Shown: in pieces, positions 55,449-63,105 of the stretch
Numbering within the stretch: position 1 is the first letter of the stretch
Layout of the letters: the number at the start of each line of letters is the position of its first letter
DNA from: an uncultured Prevotella sp.
GTDB taxonomy: Bacteria > Bacteroidota > Bacteroidia > Bacteroidales > Bacteroidaceae
Direction: 5' to 3'
Assembly (NCBI GenBank): GCA_947170265.1
Contig: CAMVSV010000002.1
Span: forward strand, 51,370 to 115,369
DNA length: 64,000 bases
Notes under the pieces: model-generated
What the model saw: only the letters and a program-made list of their open reading frames with translations
Database searches by the model: none
What the model was told of the DNA's origin: nothing
Position numbers and translations under genes: made by a program

Positions 55449-56900
55449 TTAGCCATTGGCTGTCTCAAGCCCCATCTCCTTGGCTTTTTCATGGAGCAGA
55501 GCAAGCAAGGGCTCACGCTCGTTGGCTACCGTGCAGTCGAGCACGGCATCCTTGAGTGTCTGCTTGAGTATGCCCACCTCGCGGCATGGCTTGAGGTTGA
55601 AGAGCTGCATTATTTCGTTGCCGTCGACAACGGGCTGCAACAGTCTGATGTAGTCTTTCTGCTTAAGGTCGGCGAGCTTCTCCCTCACCATACGGAAGTT
55701 ATCAAGGAAACGGGCTTTTCTCACCTCGTTCTTGCTGGTGATGTCGGCCTCACAGAGTATCATCAGGTCGTCGATGTCGTCGCCGGCATCGTTGAGCAGC
55801 CGTCGCACGGCGCTGTCGGTTACCGTTTCGTCGGCAATGGCAATGGGACGCATGTGCAGGTCCACGAGTTTCTGCACATATTTCATCTTGGCATCCATGG
55901 GCAGCTTCATTCTTCTGAAGATGGCAGGCACCATCTTTGCGCCAATGTAGTTGTGGTTGTGGAAAGTCCATCCAGCTCTCGGCTCCCATCTCTTTGACTT
56001 GGGCTTGCCAATATCGTGGAAGAGGGCTGCCCATCTGAGCCAGAGGTTGGAAGAGTGGCTTGCCACGTTGTCGAGCACCTCAAGAGTGTGGTAGAAATTG
56101 TTTTTGTGCGACCTTCCGTTGCGCGTCTCCACCACGTCGAGCATCACCAGCTCGGGTATGATGATGCCAAGCAGTCCGCTGCGGTGCAGGTCGACGAAGC
56201 CTTTGGAGGGATGGTCGGTGAGCATAATCTTGTTGAGTTCGTCAACGATGCGTTCACCACTTACAATGTTCAGGCGGTCACGGTTGCGCAGCAGTGCGTC
56301 GAAGGTATCGTCATCAATGAAGAAGTTGAGCTGTGCGGCAAACCTCACGCAACGCATCATGCGCAACGGATCGTCGCTGAAGGTGATGTCGGGGTCCAAT
56401 GGCGTGCGTATGATGCCGTCTTCAAGGTCGTAGAGCCCGTCAAAGGGGTCAACGAGTTCTCCAAAGCGCTCTTTGTTCAGGCATACCGCCATGGCATTTA
56501 TCGTGAAGTCGCGGCGGTTCTGGTCGTCCTCCAGCGTGCCGTCTTCCACATGTGGCTTCCTCGAGTCGTGGCTATAGCTCTCGCGGCGTGCACCTACGAA
56601 CTCTATCTCTACCTCTTCGCCCGTGGTTGCATGCACCTTCACCTGTGCAGTGCCGAAGTTCCTGAACACCGACAGGTGCGCTTTCTTCCCGAGCCTGCGC
56701 TTCACCTCTTGCGCCACGGCTATGCCGCTGCCCACCACCACCACGTCAATGTCGTTTGACGGGCGTTCAAGAAAGAGGTCTCTCACATAGCCTCCTACCA
56801 CATAACACTCCACGCCGAGGCTGTCGGCAGCATCGGAGATGAGCCTGAACACCCTGCTGTCGAGGAGCTCAGCCAGCTCTGCATCACTTAATATTCTCAT
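55449..56900 (-). CDS. CCA tRNA nucleotidyltransferase / poly(A) polymerase family with HD domain
   Basis: Adds or repairs the 3' CCA of tRNAs. Start at 56900 (MRILSDAELAELLD); the further upstream frame runs through a hairpin. Nucleotidyltransferase site GGYVRDLFLERPSNDIDVVV at about 35-54 (second Asp pair in NDID), then RRDFTINAMAVCL and DPLRMMRCVRFAAQL. The C-terminal HD phosphohydrolase domain has LFHDIGKPKSKRWE. 483 residues. Class II type; whether it adds CCA or only part of it cannot be told. Confidence 0.92.
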   Translation of the reverse strand: MRILSDAELAELLDSRVFRLISDAADSLGVECYVVGGYVRDLFLERPSNDIDVVVVGSGIAVAQEVKRRLGKKAHLSVFRNFGTAQVKVHATTGEEVEIEFVGARRESYSHDSRKPHVEDGTLEDDQNRRDFTINAMAVCLNKERFGELVDPFDGLYDLEDGIIRTPLDPDITFSDDPLRMMRCVRFAAQLNFFIDDDTFDALLRNRDRLNIVSGERIVDELNKIMLTDHPSKGFVDLHRSGLLGIIIPELVMLDVVETRNGRSHKNNFYHTLEVLDNVASHSSNLWLRWAALFHDIGKPKSKRWEPRAGWTFHNHNYIGAKMVPAIFRRMKLPMDAKMKYVQKLVDLHMRPIAIADETVTDSAVRRLLNDAGDDIDDLMILCEADITSKNEVRKARFLDNFRMVREKLADLKQKDYIRLLQPVVDGNEIMQLFNLKPCREVGILKQTLKDAVLDCTVANEREPLLALLHEKAKEMGLETANG

Positions 56901-56943
56901 CCTCAAAAAAAAGACTGACGATGACCAAGCACGCCACCATGGT

Positions 56944-56987
56944 AAATAAAAAAGTCCATGCAGCTCCACACGTCGGGAGCCTGCATG
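56944..56987 (-). terminator. hairpin plus U tract in the leader of the CCA-transferase gene (possible attenuator)
   Basis: On the minus strand CATGCAGGCTCC pairs with GGAGCTGCATG (56987-56976 with 56967-56957), followed by GAC and six T. This terminator-like hairpin lies between the promoter (-7 at 57006-56999) and the start codon at 56900. Confidence 0.6.
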
Positions 56988-56998
56988 CTCTCACGTTG

Positions 56999-57030
56999 CA
57001 AAGTTACTAACATTCCCCGAATAATCCAAA
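56999..57030 (-). promoter_or_regulatory. promoter of the CCA-transferase gene
   Basis: Minus-strand TTTG (57030-57027), 20 bases, TAACTTTG (57006-56999) followed by CA. Transcription would start just before the terminator-like hairpin. Confidence 0.7.
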
Positions 57031-57115
57031 GTGTTTAATGGAAAAGCTTTTCTCTCGTCCTCACCTCCCCTCACATATCTATATATGGGCTATTAACGAG
57101 AAGAGAATTACATGA

Positions 57116-57527
57116 TTATTCTTTAGTTTTACGAACAAACTCGGCAGGTGTCATCACCAGTATGTCCAAGTCACTGAAACCTTTCTTATCGCGAGTTATC
57201 ACCACGTCAGGATGAAAGGAAAGTGCCGACAGATACTGCACGGCATCCTCATAGTCGTATGGTTTCAAGCTTATGGCGTTTTGCACTTGTTCCTTTGCAA
57301 TATGCGTTATATCGAGTATCTGGCATAACAGATCTATCTTTTCGAACATCACATCAGAGCCGAAAGCTTTCTTCAGGATGTATGCACAATTGACAATGGT
57401 CAGCGATGAGGCAGAGCCATGAATGCTGCCATCAGCTATCATGGATAATATGGTAGAGGCATCATCAAAAAAGCCTTCTCTCTCCCATGAAGTCAATTAC
57501 GACATTGGTATCAAGAAACACATTCAC
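57116..57527 (-). pseudogene. PIN-domain toxin (VapC-like) with a frameshift
   Basis: From a GTG at 57527 the frame reads VNVFLDTNVVIDFMGER, the N-terminus and first Asp of a PIN ribonuclease, but stops at a TGA after a few more codons. The rest of the domain continues in another frame (EGFFDDASTILSMIADG..., ending TPAEFVRKTKE at 57116), with later acidic residues in DYEDAVQYLSA and ITRDKKGFSDLDI. The break lies in GGGAGAGAGAAGG: one base less or one more GA would restore a full protein. The GTG overlaps the upstream antitoxin stop (GTGA). Confidence 0.75.
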
Positions 57528-57607
57528 TTCGCCCGTTCCTCCCACATTTGTTCAAGTTCCTTATCAACGTCAAAACCTTTTGGCAATAGACCACACGTCA
57601 TTTCCAT
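57524..57607 (-). pseudogene. C-terminal fragment of a VapB-like antitoxin
   Basis: The short frame MEMTCGLLPKGFDVDKELEQ, ending MWEERAK, matches the toxin-binding tail of antitoxins paired with PIN toxins. The N-terminal DNA-binding part is missing: upstream the sequence passes straight into the 95-bp dispersed repeat (57609-57703). The open frame continues into the repeat but that part is not antitoxin-like. So the pair is decayed on both sides. Confidence 0.6.
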
Positions 57608-57608
57608 C

Positions 57609-57703
57609 ACTTTTTCCGGCAAGGCTCGTGCCAATGAGGGCAGAGAGACTTTGTGTTGCTTTGCCGAGTGCCGCCGTGCCTCGCCTCGTTGATGCAAATT
57701 TAA
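57609..57703 (-). repeat. 95-bp dispersed repeat at gene edges, copy 1
   Basis: ACTTTTTCCGGCAAGGCTCG at the left end to GATGCAAATTTAA at the right. Nearly the same sequence lies at 59982-60076 and 63011-63105, always in the same orientation and just upstream of a minus-strand gene start. Similarity with copy 2 extends loosely to about 57753. Confidence 0.9.
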
Positions 57704-57777
57704 GCAATTATATGCAATCTGTCTTGTTCAAATCCTTCACCATGTTGCCGTTCTTGTCTCATATTTCTTTCATGCTG

Positions 57778-58257
57778 TTATCTCTCCCGACTAACGTCAG
57801 CATCTTTGGCTTTATACGCATACAAACGCGTGGAGGCATCGAAATCTTCTTTAGTCAAAGAGCGCCTGTCATACAGCCTTTTCCTGCGAATCTCTTCCAG
57901 CGAAAAACGGGTTGCTACTTGCCAAGTGATGGTATAAAGATAACAAGAATCTTTGCCAAGAGGATAAATATACCCAGAAACAGAATCGGGTAACATGCGA
58001 TGATAACTTGAAAAGATGGTTTTCTTCCCATGCACATAAGCAACAAGAGTATCCTCTGGAACAGTTCCAACCGTACTTGCAGGATAGTTGTCACAATACA
58101 TCCGCCCTTCAAAGGTGTCAGACTTTGTTAGTTCTATCAGCAAAGTGTCATTTGTGCAGTTCCTGACGGCATAGCCTAATGGAATCGTGTCAATAATGCA
58201 CGAATTAAAAACAAAAGGAAGCGTCAACAATATTACACTTATTTTCTTCTTTCCCAT
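57778..58257 (-). CDS. small lipoprotein, unknown function
   Basis: 159 residues. N-terminus MGKKKISVILLTLPFVFNSC is a lipoprotein signal with Cys at 20. The mature part is beta-rich with no known motif. Its C-terminal third (YLYTITWQVATRFSLEEIRR, KRLYDRR) is similar to the small protein at 58411 (DEIRKRKLYHRH). In this toxin island it could be an orphan immunity protein; that is inference from position and export signal only. Confidence 0.65.
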   Translation of the reverse strand: MGKKKISVILLTLPFVFNSCIIDTIPLGYAVRNCTNDTLLIELTKSDTFEGRMYCDNYPASTVGTVPEDTLVAYVHGKKTIFSSYHRMLPDSVSGYIYPLGKDSCYLYTITWQVATRFSLEEIRRKRLYDRRSLTKEDFDASTRLYAYKAKDADVSRER

Positions 58258-58410
58258 AATTTTTCAATTAGAAGCAAATCCCAATCAAACCAAATTTTCA
58301 GATAGTTATATTTCCCAAATTATTCTACCACCGCAAAAGATGCTTTGCTTTCCCTAAAGTAATAGGGCTTACGACCGTCTTCGTCTTGCTGATATTACTG
58401 TAAAAATCCA

Positions 58411-58605
58411 TCAGTTATCTTGGTATCTGATATTCATATCATAGTTACCTTCGGCATCCCGCACCACAATGTGCCTGTGGTAAAGTTTTCTCTTTCGGAT
58501 TTCATCCCAGGTGTATTGCTTCGCATCCCTGTATTTGATCAGGAACAAATAGCCGGTATCATAGTCGGAGAATAAGTCTTCAGACATCTTCGAGTATAAA
58601 TGCAC
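58411..58605 (-). CDS. short paralogue of the 57778 lipoprotein C-terminus
   Basis: 64 residues from a GTG at 58605, or 58 from the ATG at 58587. The segment GYLFLIKYRDAKQYTWDEIR-KRKLYHRHIV matches the C-terminal third of the 57778 protein, but the lipoprotein signal and N-terminal part are absent. It starts two bases after the stop of the 58608 gene. Probably a truncated copy, though expression with the upstream gene is possible. Confidence 0.5.
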   Translation of the reverse strand: MHLYSKMSEDLFSDYDTGYLFLIKYRDAKQYTWDEIRKRKLYHRHIVVRDAEGNYDMNIRYQDN

Positions 58606-58607
58606 AC

Positions 58608-58964
58608 TTATTCTATGACATTGCCATCATACATCAACGGTAGGACAAGAGTAGTGTCTGTCTTTACTATCCGAATGATGGTTTCATTGGCGTTCTTCTT
58701 GAGGCTATCACCAACCGACGTATTTGCTCCAATGCCCCAAAACGGAAGAATTTTATAATGGACAACCTCACCTTTGGCATTTCTGCCCGCCACTTCAACA
58801 TAACGCTCAATCTTCATCTTTTCCACCTTCACGTCATAATGCAAAGGCAATATCTCCTCTCGCAAATCATCGGAAGAAATCGAGGCCTTGCTGCACATGA
58901 CAATTAAAAGGGGCAGGCCCAATATCACCCAAACCATAATAGCCAATGCTTCTTTCTTCTCCAT
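58608..58964 (-). CDS. small membrane-anchored protein, unknown function
   Basis: 118 residues. One hydrophobic segment near the N-terminus (IMVWVILGLPLLIVMCSK, about 9-26) then a soluble part (VAGRNAKGEVVHYKILPFWG..TLVLPLMYDGNVIE). Not recognised. Lies in the minus-strand island among other small exported proteins without toxins, as orphan immunity genes do. Confidence 0.6.
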   Translation of the reverse strand: MEKKEALAIMVWVILGLPLLIVMCSKASISSDDLREEILPLHYDVKVEKMKIERYVEVAGRNAKGEVVHYKILPFWGIGANTSVGDSLKKNANETIIRIVKTDTTLVLPLMYDGNVIE

Positions 58965-58977
58965 TTCAAAAATACTT

Positions 58978-59409
58978 TTAATGCATAAACGTGTATGAGG
59001 TATACGATGTTATTCCAAAAGTTGGCTTTGCATATAGAACAACTCCATAAGAATCAAAGAGTGCGGCATTAGGTATTATTACGCTATTATAACTCATTCC
59101 TGCCATTCCATGAGAAAAACCAATATAACCAAAATCCTAAGTCGTTGTTACTCCCCAGCCTTTATATGGGTTTACAGAAGTTATATCTTTCCGATCATAT
59201 AGATTAAAGGAAATGTGAGCGTTCAAACCTCTCCTTGTAAACAAAGATTGGAAATTTCGAATTCCTTCGTTGAAAGAAAAACCAAATCCGCTTGATCCAT
59301 AAGGGAAAAGGAATCTATTAAAAACGACCATTCCATCGAGATTTCTCAGGAGGGCATAGCCAGGATGGACAGCTTCTATATAATAAGGTATTAAACGATT
59401 AATTACCAC
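58978..59409 (-). pseudogene. unknown protein with an in-frame TAG stop
   Basis: From a GTG at 59409 the frame gives 90 residues (INRLIPYYIEAVHPGYALLR...NPYKGWGVTTT), then TAG at 59139-59137, and continues in the same frame for 52 more protein-like residues (DFGYIGFSHGMAGMSYNSVI...YTFMH) to TAA at 58978. Either a point mutation broke the gene or the stop is read through. It abuts the 59412 gene upstream. Glycine/aromatic-rich, not recognised. Confidence 0.5.
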
Positions 59410-59411
59410 AG

Positions 59412-59921
59412 CTATTTTTTCTTCGGTCTCCTCAATACCATTCTCAACGAATCAGTGAGTACTCTTTTGTCATTTCTCATAATGAAGTTTGATGGTAAAA
59501 CAAATAAGACTAAAGGCTCATCGAGCACTTGATCTTTATCTTTACGTTCATAGCGTAATTGTACTGCAATTAAACGATTCTTTACATGTGTATTATTTTT
59601 GTTATATGTATTTGTTTCAGAAAAGGGTAATGATTTCCCTATTGCTATGTTCTTATCACAAAATTCCAACTTTAAGGAATCGGGATTCATTACATATTCT
59701 CCTTTTAAATCAAAGAGAAGGTAATGCCAGCCTTTGAAGTACATACTGCTAACCTTAACCATATTGTCCTCCGATAAAGAAACATCATAGCTAAACTTGT
59801 TGTTATCTAACGGAAGTATGAATCCCGTATCGCAAGATTGGACAGACAACATAAAAAACATGTAAAACCCAAGCCATTCAATGTGTCGGCCACCAACTGT
59901 AACTATTGACAAAATCTTCAT
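59412..59921 (-). CDS. putative lipoprotein, unknown function
   Basis: 169 residues. Hydrophobic stretch with Cys at about residue 30 (FYMFFMLSVQSCDTG) suggests a lipoprotein. The mature part is beta-rich, ending in a basic tail (LRRPKKK). Not recognised. Position downstream of the 95-bp repeat copy 2 and in the toxin island makes an orphan immunity role conceivable. Confidence 0.6.
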   Translation of the reverse strand: MKILSIVTVGGRHIEWLGFYMFFMLSVQSCDTGFILPLDNNKFSYDVSLSEDNMVKVSSMYFKGWHYLLFDLKGEYVMNPDSLKLEFCDKNIAIGKSLPFSETNTYNKNNTHVKNRLIAVQLRYERKDKDQVLDEPLVLFVLPSNFIMRNDKRVLTDSLRMVLRRPKKK

Positions 59922-59981
59922 AATAGTTTTTATTTTCTACCATAGCTTACATACGAATCGATTCCTGGATGTTCCATCATC

Positions 59982-60076
59982 ACTTTTTCCGGCAAGGCTC
60001 GTGCCAATGAGGGCAGAGAGACCTTGTGTCGCTTTGCCGAGTGCAGCCGAGGCTCGCATCATTGATGCAAATTTAA
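59982..60076 (-). repeat. 95-bp dispersed repeat at gene edges, copy 2
   Basis: Same 95-base block as at 57609 and 63011. Immediately downstream on the minus strand an ATG opens a 16-codon frame (MMEHPGIDSYVSYGRK) whose SYVSYG resembles the SSWVSYG of the RHS fragment behind copy 3. This hints at a lost RHS junction. Confidence 0.9.
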
Positions 60077-60129
60077 CGAATTATATTCAATTGAGGAAAT
60101 ATTACGGTTCAAATCTTTCACCATGTTAT

Positions 60130-60798
60130 TTATTCTTCAGGAGCAACGACTTTTGCGATAATCCCTAAGATCAAAATACATTCTTCTTCATTAAGATTCT
60201 TAGTTATAATGTAATATGGAAAATTATTTATAAAAGAATTATCCATCATTTGTTCTGAAAGTTGAATAACTATTTCTTTTCGTGATTTCAACCACAAATA
60301 ATTCGTCTTTTCAGCTTCATTGCAAAAAAACTTTGAGTTATATACACCTGTTTCTGTATCATAACTTTCATATTCGTCTAAAAGTGTTTTATATATAAAC
60401 TTATATACCTCATTGCTTAACTTATTATCCATTTTATGCGTATCAATGAACCTACACATTTCAGCCATGATTCCTTGTACGGTCAAACACTCCATAATAT
60501 GTATATTATTTTTATAGATAATCATAAAATGCATTGGCTGATGACTCGCAAACAATCTAAATTTGTATATGCCGTCTATATCCTTCTTATCCGTAGAGAA
60601 TCCATCTCCCCACATCGTAAAAAGATAATCTTCATTATACCTTTTAAAATAGCTAGAAATAGAATCTTTTACACATTGTGGCATCACCTTATTCGTTTGG
60701 TTCCATTTCCAAACAACCTTTTTTTTGCTCGCAAAAACTTCATTTTGAAACAGAAACATAGAACAAACAAAAAAAATAAAAAAAGTGAACTTCTTCAT
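60130..60798 (-). CDS. secreted protein, candidate immunity protein of the orphan HESVH toxin tip
   Basis: 222 residues with a signal peptide (FTFFIFFVCSMFLFQNEVFA), so periplasmic. The mature part is helical and charged, without known motifs. It starts 12 bases after the orphan toxin-tip frame, the usual spacing of toxin and immunity genes. A periplasmic location would fit protection against a toxin acting there. Inference from context; no homology recognised. Confidence 0.6.
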   Translation of the reverse strand: MKKFTFFIFFVCSMFLFQNEVFASKKKVVWKWNQTNKVMPQCVKDSISSYFKRYNEDYLFTMWGDGFSTDKKDIDGIYKFRLFASHQPMHFMIIYKNNIHIMECLTVQGIMAEMCRFIDTHKMDNKLSNEVYKFIYKTLLDEYESYDTETGVYNSKFFCNEAEKTNYLWLKSRKEIVIQLSEQMMDNSFINNFPYYIITKNLNEEECILILGIIAKVVAPEE

Positions 60799-60809
60799 AA
60801 ATTATACCT

Positions 60810-61151
60810 TTACTTATTCAATTCTTCACGGTACTCTCTTTCCTTTTTCTTCGCTTTATATTCTGACTCATCTTTCGTCCTCTTAGGCCCCCCATTAGCA
60901 CTACTAATATCCTTATGGACTTCCATCGTATCTGCTGCATGCACTGATTCGTGAGTTCCTTCAGCCCCCATGGCCTGAGTCATAGAATAACCATAGTTTT
61001 CACTTTCTGGATCTTTCAAAGACTCTTCAATGCTTTTCATATAAAAGATAATTGTAGCATCTTCCAATCTAAATATACCTTTTTGATCTTTATATATGCC
61101 ACTATTAGCACCTTTCCTTCCTTGAAAAGTTTCAGCACGCGAATTCAACAA
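60810..61151 (-). pseudogene. orphan toxin C-terminal tip with HESVH motif
   Basis: The open frame (113 codons from a TTG) contains AEGTHESVHAADTMEVHKD: an HExxH zinc motif near residue 70 of the type found at the ends of RHS and related polymorphic toxins. The tail is charged (KRTKDESEYKAKKKEREYRE). There is no RHS core; the 5' side ends against the IS30 remnant at about 61152. It is therefore a detached or truncated toxin tip, followed by a candidate immunity gene. Confidence 0.55.
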
Positions 61152-61152
61152 G

Positions 61153-61505
61153 CAAGTGCAAATTTATATGATTTTCTCATAAAAGCACTCTTTAGGTGTT
61201 CTGAAATTGAGTTTTTCCCTTGGTCTTGTGTTTATCTTCTCCATAATTTGCTTTATTTTATGATGACTTAATGTGCTGAATTGTGTTGATTTTGGAATGT
61301 ATTGTCTGACAAGTCCGTTTGCGTTTTCTACGGCTCCTTTCTGCCATGACGAGTATGGGTCAGCGAAGTATACCTTCACTCCTAATTTTTTAGTTATCAT
61401 CTCATGGCATGCGAACTCTGTGCCGTTGTCTGTGGTTATGGTTTTTATGTATTTCCTGTATGGCGAAAGCATCCACACCACGTTTTTTGAAACTCCTCTA
61501 TATAT
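61153..61505 (-). pseudogene. IS30-family transposase, C-terminal fragment
   Basis: The frame 61481-61164 reads VVWMLSPYRKYIKTITTDNG, TEFA, then DPYSSWQKGAVENANGLVRQ, which is the second Asp and the Glu of the DDE site of IS30 transposases, ending RTPKECFYEKII. The N-terminal HTH and first Asp are missing, since the fragment abuts the stop codon of the 61509 gene. It separates two toxin/immunity pairs. Confidence 0.82.
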
Positions 61506-61508
61506 TCC

Positions 61509-62078
61509 CTACTTATTAGAATTCAAAGAATAGGAATTCTGCTCAGTTCCTTTCCATATTGGTATTAATAACTTATAATACAGTTTATCATTCTTGAACT
61601 TAATAGCCTTATATACATCGTCAAATACTCCATACACTTTTAAATAATTAAGTGCGTCGCCACGGATTAAAGCTAATAGATAGTCTGTTGGTGCTTTTTG
61701 GAACTTCACTTCATAAAAGTGTCTATTTTCTTTGCCCTGTACCTTTTGTGGATGTTCTCTGTACATATTCTCATCTTCTGGATCTAACTCCGCTGGCATC
61801 CAGAAGCCAAAGCCAACATAGGGACATAAGATAAAGAAATCTGTTTCTTCCCAAGGCTTGTGAATATCACCCAATGATAAGTCCTTACGCGATGTAAGGA
61901 AATAAAATTGATTCTTCTTGGAGCATATTATATAGGGGCTTTCAAAGTGTAAAGTATCAACTAAATAGATATTGCAAGTGCCATCGAAGTTTTGATACTT
62001 GCTGCCTCTATTATTCTGTCCCAAAGAAACTACAGAGACAAATAGTCCTAACATAAGAATAATGATAAATTTACTCAT
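61509..62078 (-). CDS. secreted protein, candidate immunity protein of the RHS-metzincin toxin
   Basis: 189 residues starting MSKFIIILMLGLFVSVVSLG, a signal peptide. This start overlaps the end of the RHS gene by 8 bases (ATGAGTAA), which couples their translation. The longer frame to 62159 lies within the RHS gene. Mature part beta-rich: FDGTCNIYLVDTLHFESPYI, GFGFWMPAELDPEDENMYRE. Not recognised by family. Position, overlap and export signal fit an immunity protein guarding the periplasm against a peptidase. Confidence 0.68.
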   Translation of the reverse strand: MSKFIIILMLGLFVSVVSLGQNNRGSKYQNFDGTCNIYLVDTLHFESPYIICSKKNQFYFLTSRKDLSLGDIHKPWEETDFFILCPYVGFGFWMPAELDPEDENMYREHPQKVQGKENRHFYEVKFQKAPTDYLLALIRGDALNYLKVYGVFDDVYKAIKFKNDKLYYKLLIPIWKGTEQNSYSLNSNK

Positions 62079-63006
62079 TGGAATTAGAAACTTTAAACGT
62101 GAAATCCTTATCATCACTATTATTATAGAAATGACCTTTACCGGCTTCTCCGCTACCATATTCTGAGTTCACCTCACCTTTAACGGCATTCCTTATTATT
62201 GTCTTTACTTGTTTAGCAGATACTCTCAAACTTCTATTTCTATCACTCGAAGCTGCAGTCATCAACCCATTTGAAGAATGCGTCAAGCCTAAAGAATGGC
62301 CGATTTCATGGGCTCCAGTTTCTTTGTCAGAGCATTCTTCTCTTACGAGAATCTGACGGCCGCCTTTAGTCGTGCCATTTACATTTGTATCTTTAAGTTT
62401 TTCTGTTCCATGAGTAATTTCATATGTATTACCATTTTCATGTATATTAGCTGCAGAATTAAGAGGGTGCTTATTCTTGGGGTTATCATTCGAAACAACA
62501 ACAGTTTGCAGATCAAAAACAACAGGTTTCCCATCCAGAAAAAATTGACCACTTAAACCGTTCCATAAGGAAACCGCATTCTGTGCAGATTCATAAGATT
62601 CTGCATTAGTATAATATTCCGCACTGACTCTCCAAGAATTACCATCATATATGACCACATAATCTTTCCCGTCTGGATCGATACGGTTCACCGGATCATT
62701 CTTACAATATGCGAAAAGACTTGTCGCCTGATAGCTCTCTGCGTGCGGGTCGGGAGAAACCCACCTGCCAAGGGCGGCATCATACCAGCGGACACCGTAG
62801 TCGTAGAGGTCGAGGCCGTTGCTGCGGTCCAGCTCCTTGCCGTTGTACTTATACGGCTGCACCGAACTGCCCGTGCTCATGCCCATCAGACCACCGAACG
62901 GATAGTAGTGGTTCACCTGCTCCACCGTCCCGTCGCCGTCCGTCACCACACGCACGCTGCCGAGGTTTCCGTAGCTCACCCATGAGCTGTTTACCTGATG
63001 CTTCAT
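62071..63006 (-). CDS. RHS core fragment with a C-terminal metzincin-type peptidase (polymorphic toxin tip)
   Basis: 311 residues from ATG 63006 (MKHQVNSSWVSYG); a TTG at 63099 would add 31 residues coded by the dispersed repeat. Residues ~10-110 are the end of an RHS repeat-associated core: YYPFGG, YNGKELDRSNGLDLYDYG, GRWVSPDPHAESY, NDPVNRIDPDGKDY. After DPDGK the variable tip begins. It has HEIGHSLGLTH (about 233-243), the metzincin HExxHxxGxxH zinc motif, and a Met-turn-like GLM six residues later. The N-terminal thousand or so residues of a full RHS protein are absent, so this is an orphan toxin module. Target unknown. Confidence 0.8.
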   Translation of the reverse strand: MKHQVNSSWVSYGNLGSVRVVTDGDGTVEQVNHYYPFGGLMGMSTGSSVQPYKYNGKELDRSNGLDLYDYGVRWYDAALGRWVSPDPHAESYQATSLFAYCKNDPVNRIDPDGKDYVVIYDGNSWRVSAEYYTNAESYESAQNAVSLWNGLSGQFFLDGKPVVFDLQTVVVSNDNPKNKHPLNSAANIHENGNTYEITHGTEKLKDTNVNGTTKGGRQILVREECSDKETGAHEIGHSLGLTHSSNGLMTAASSDRNRSLRVSAKQVKTIIRNAVKGEVNSEYGSGEAGKGHFYNNSDDKDFTFKVSNSNE

Positions 63007-63010
63007 CTCT

Positions 63011-63105
63011 ACTTTTTCCGGCAAGGCTCGTGCCAACGAGGGCAAAGAGACCTTGTGTCGCTTTGCCGAGTGCAGCCGAGGCTCGCATCGTTGATGCAAA
63101 TTTAA
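63011..63105 (-). repeat. 95-bp dispersed repeat at gene edges, copy 3
   Basis: Same block as copies 1 and 2, ending 4 bases before the RHS-fragment ATG. A -7-like TAAATTTG is part of the repeat at its upstream end. Confidence 0.9.

Noticed and set aside
57701..57760. tRNA T-loop-like GTTCAAATCC near the repeat
   Set aside because: No acceptor stem, anticodon arm or 3' CCA can be built around it; the same words recur at 60.1 kb as part of the dispersed repeat.
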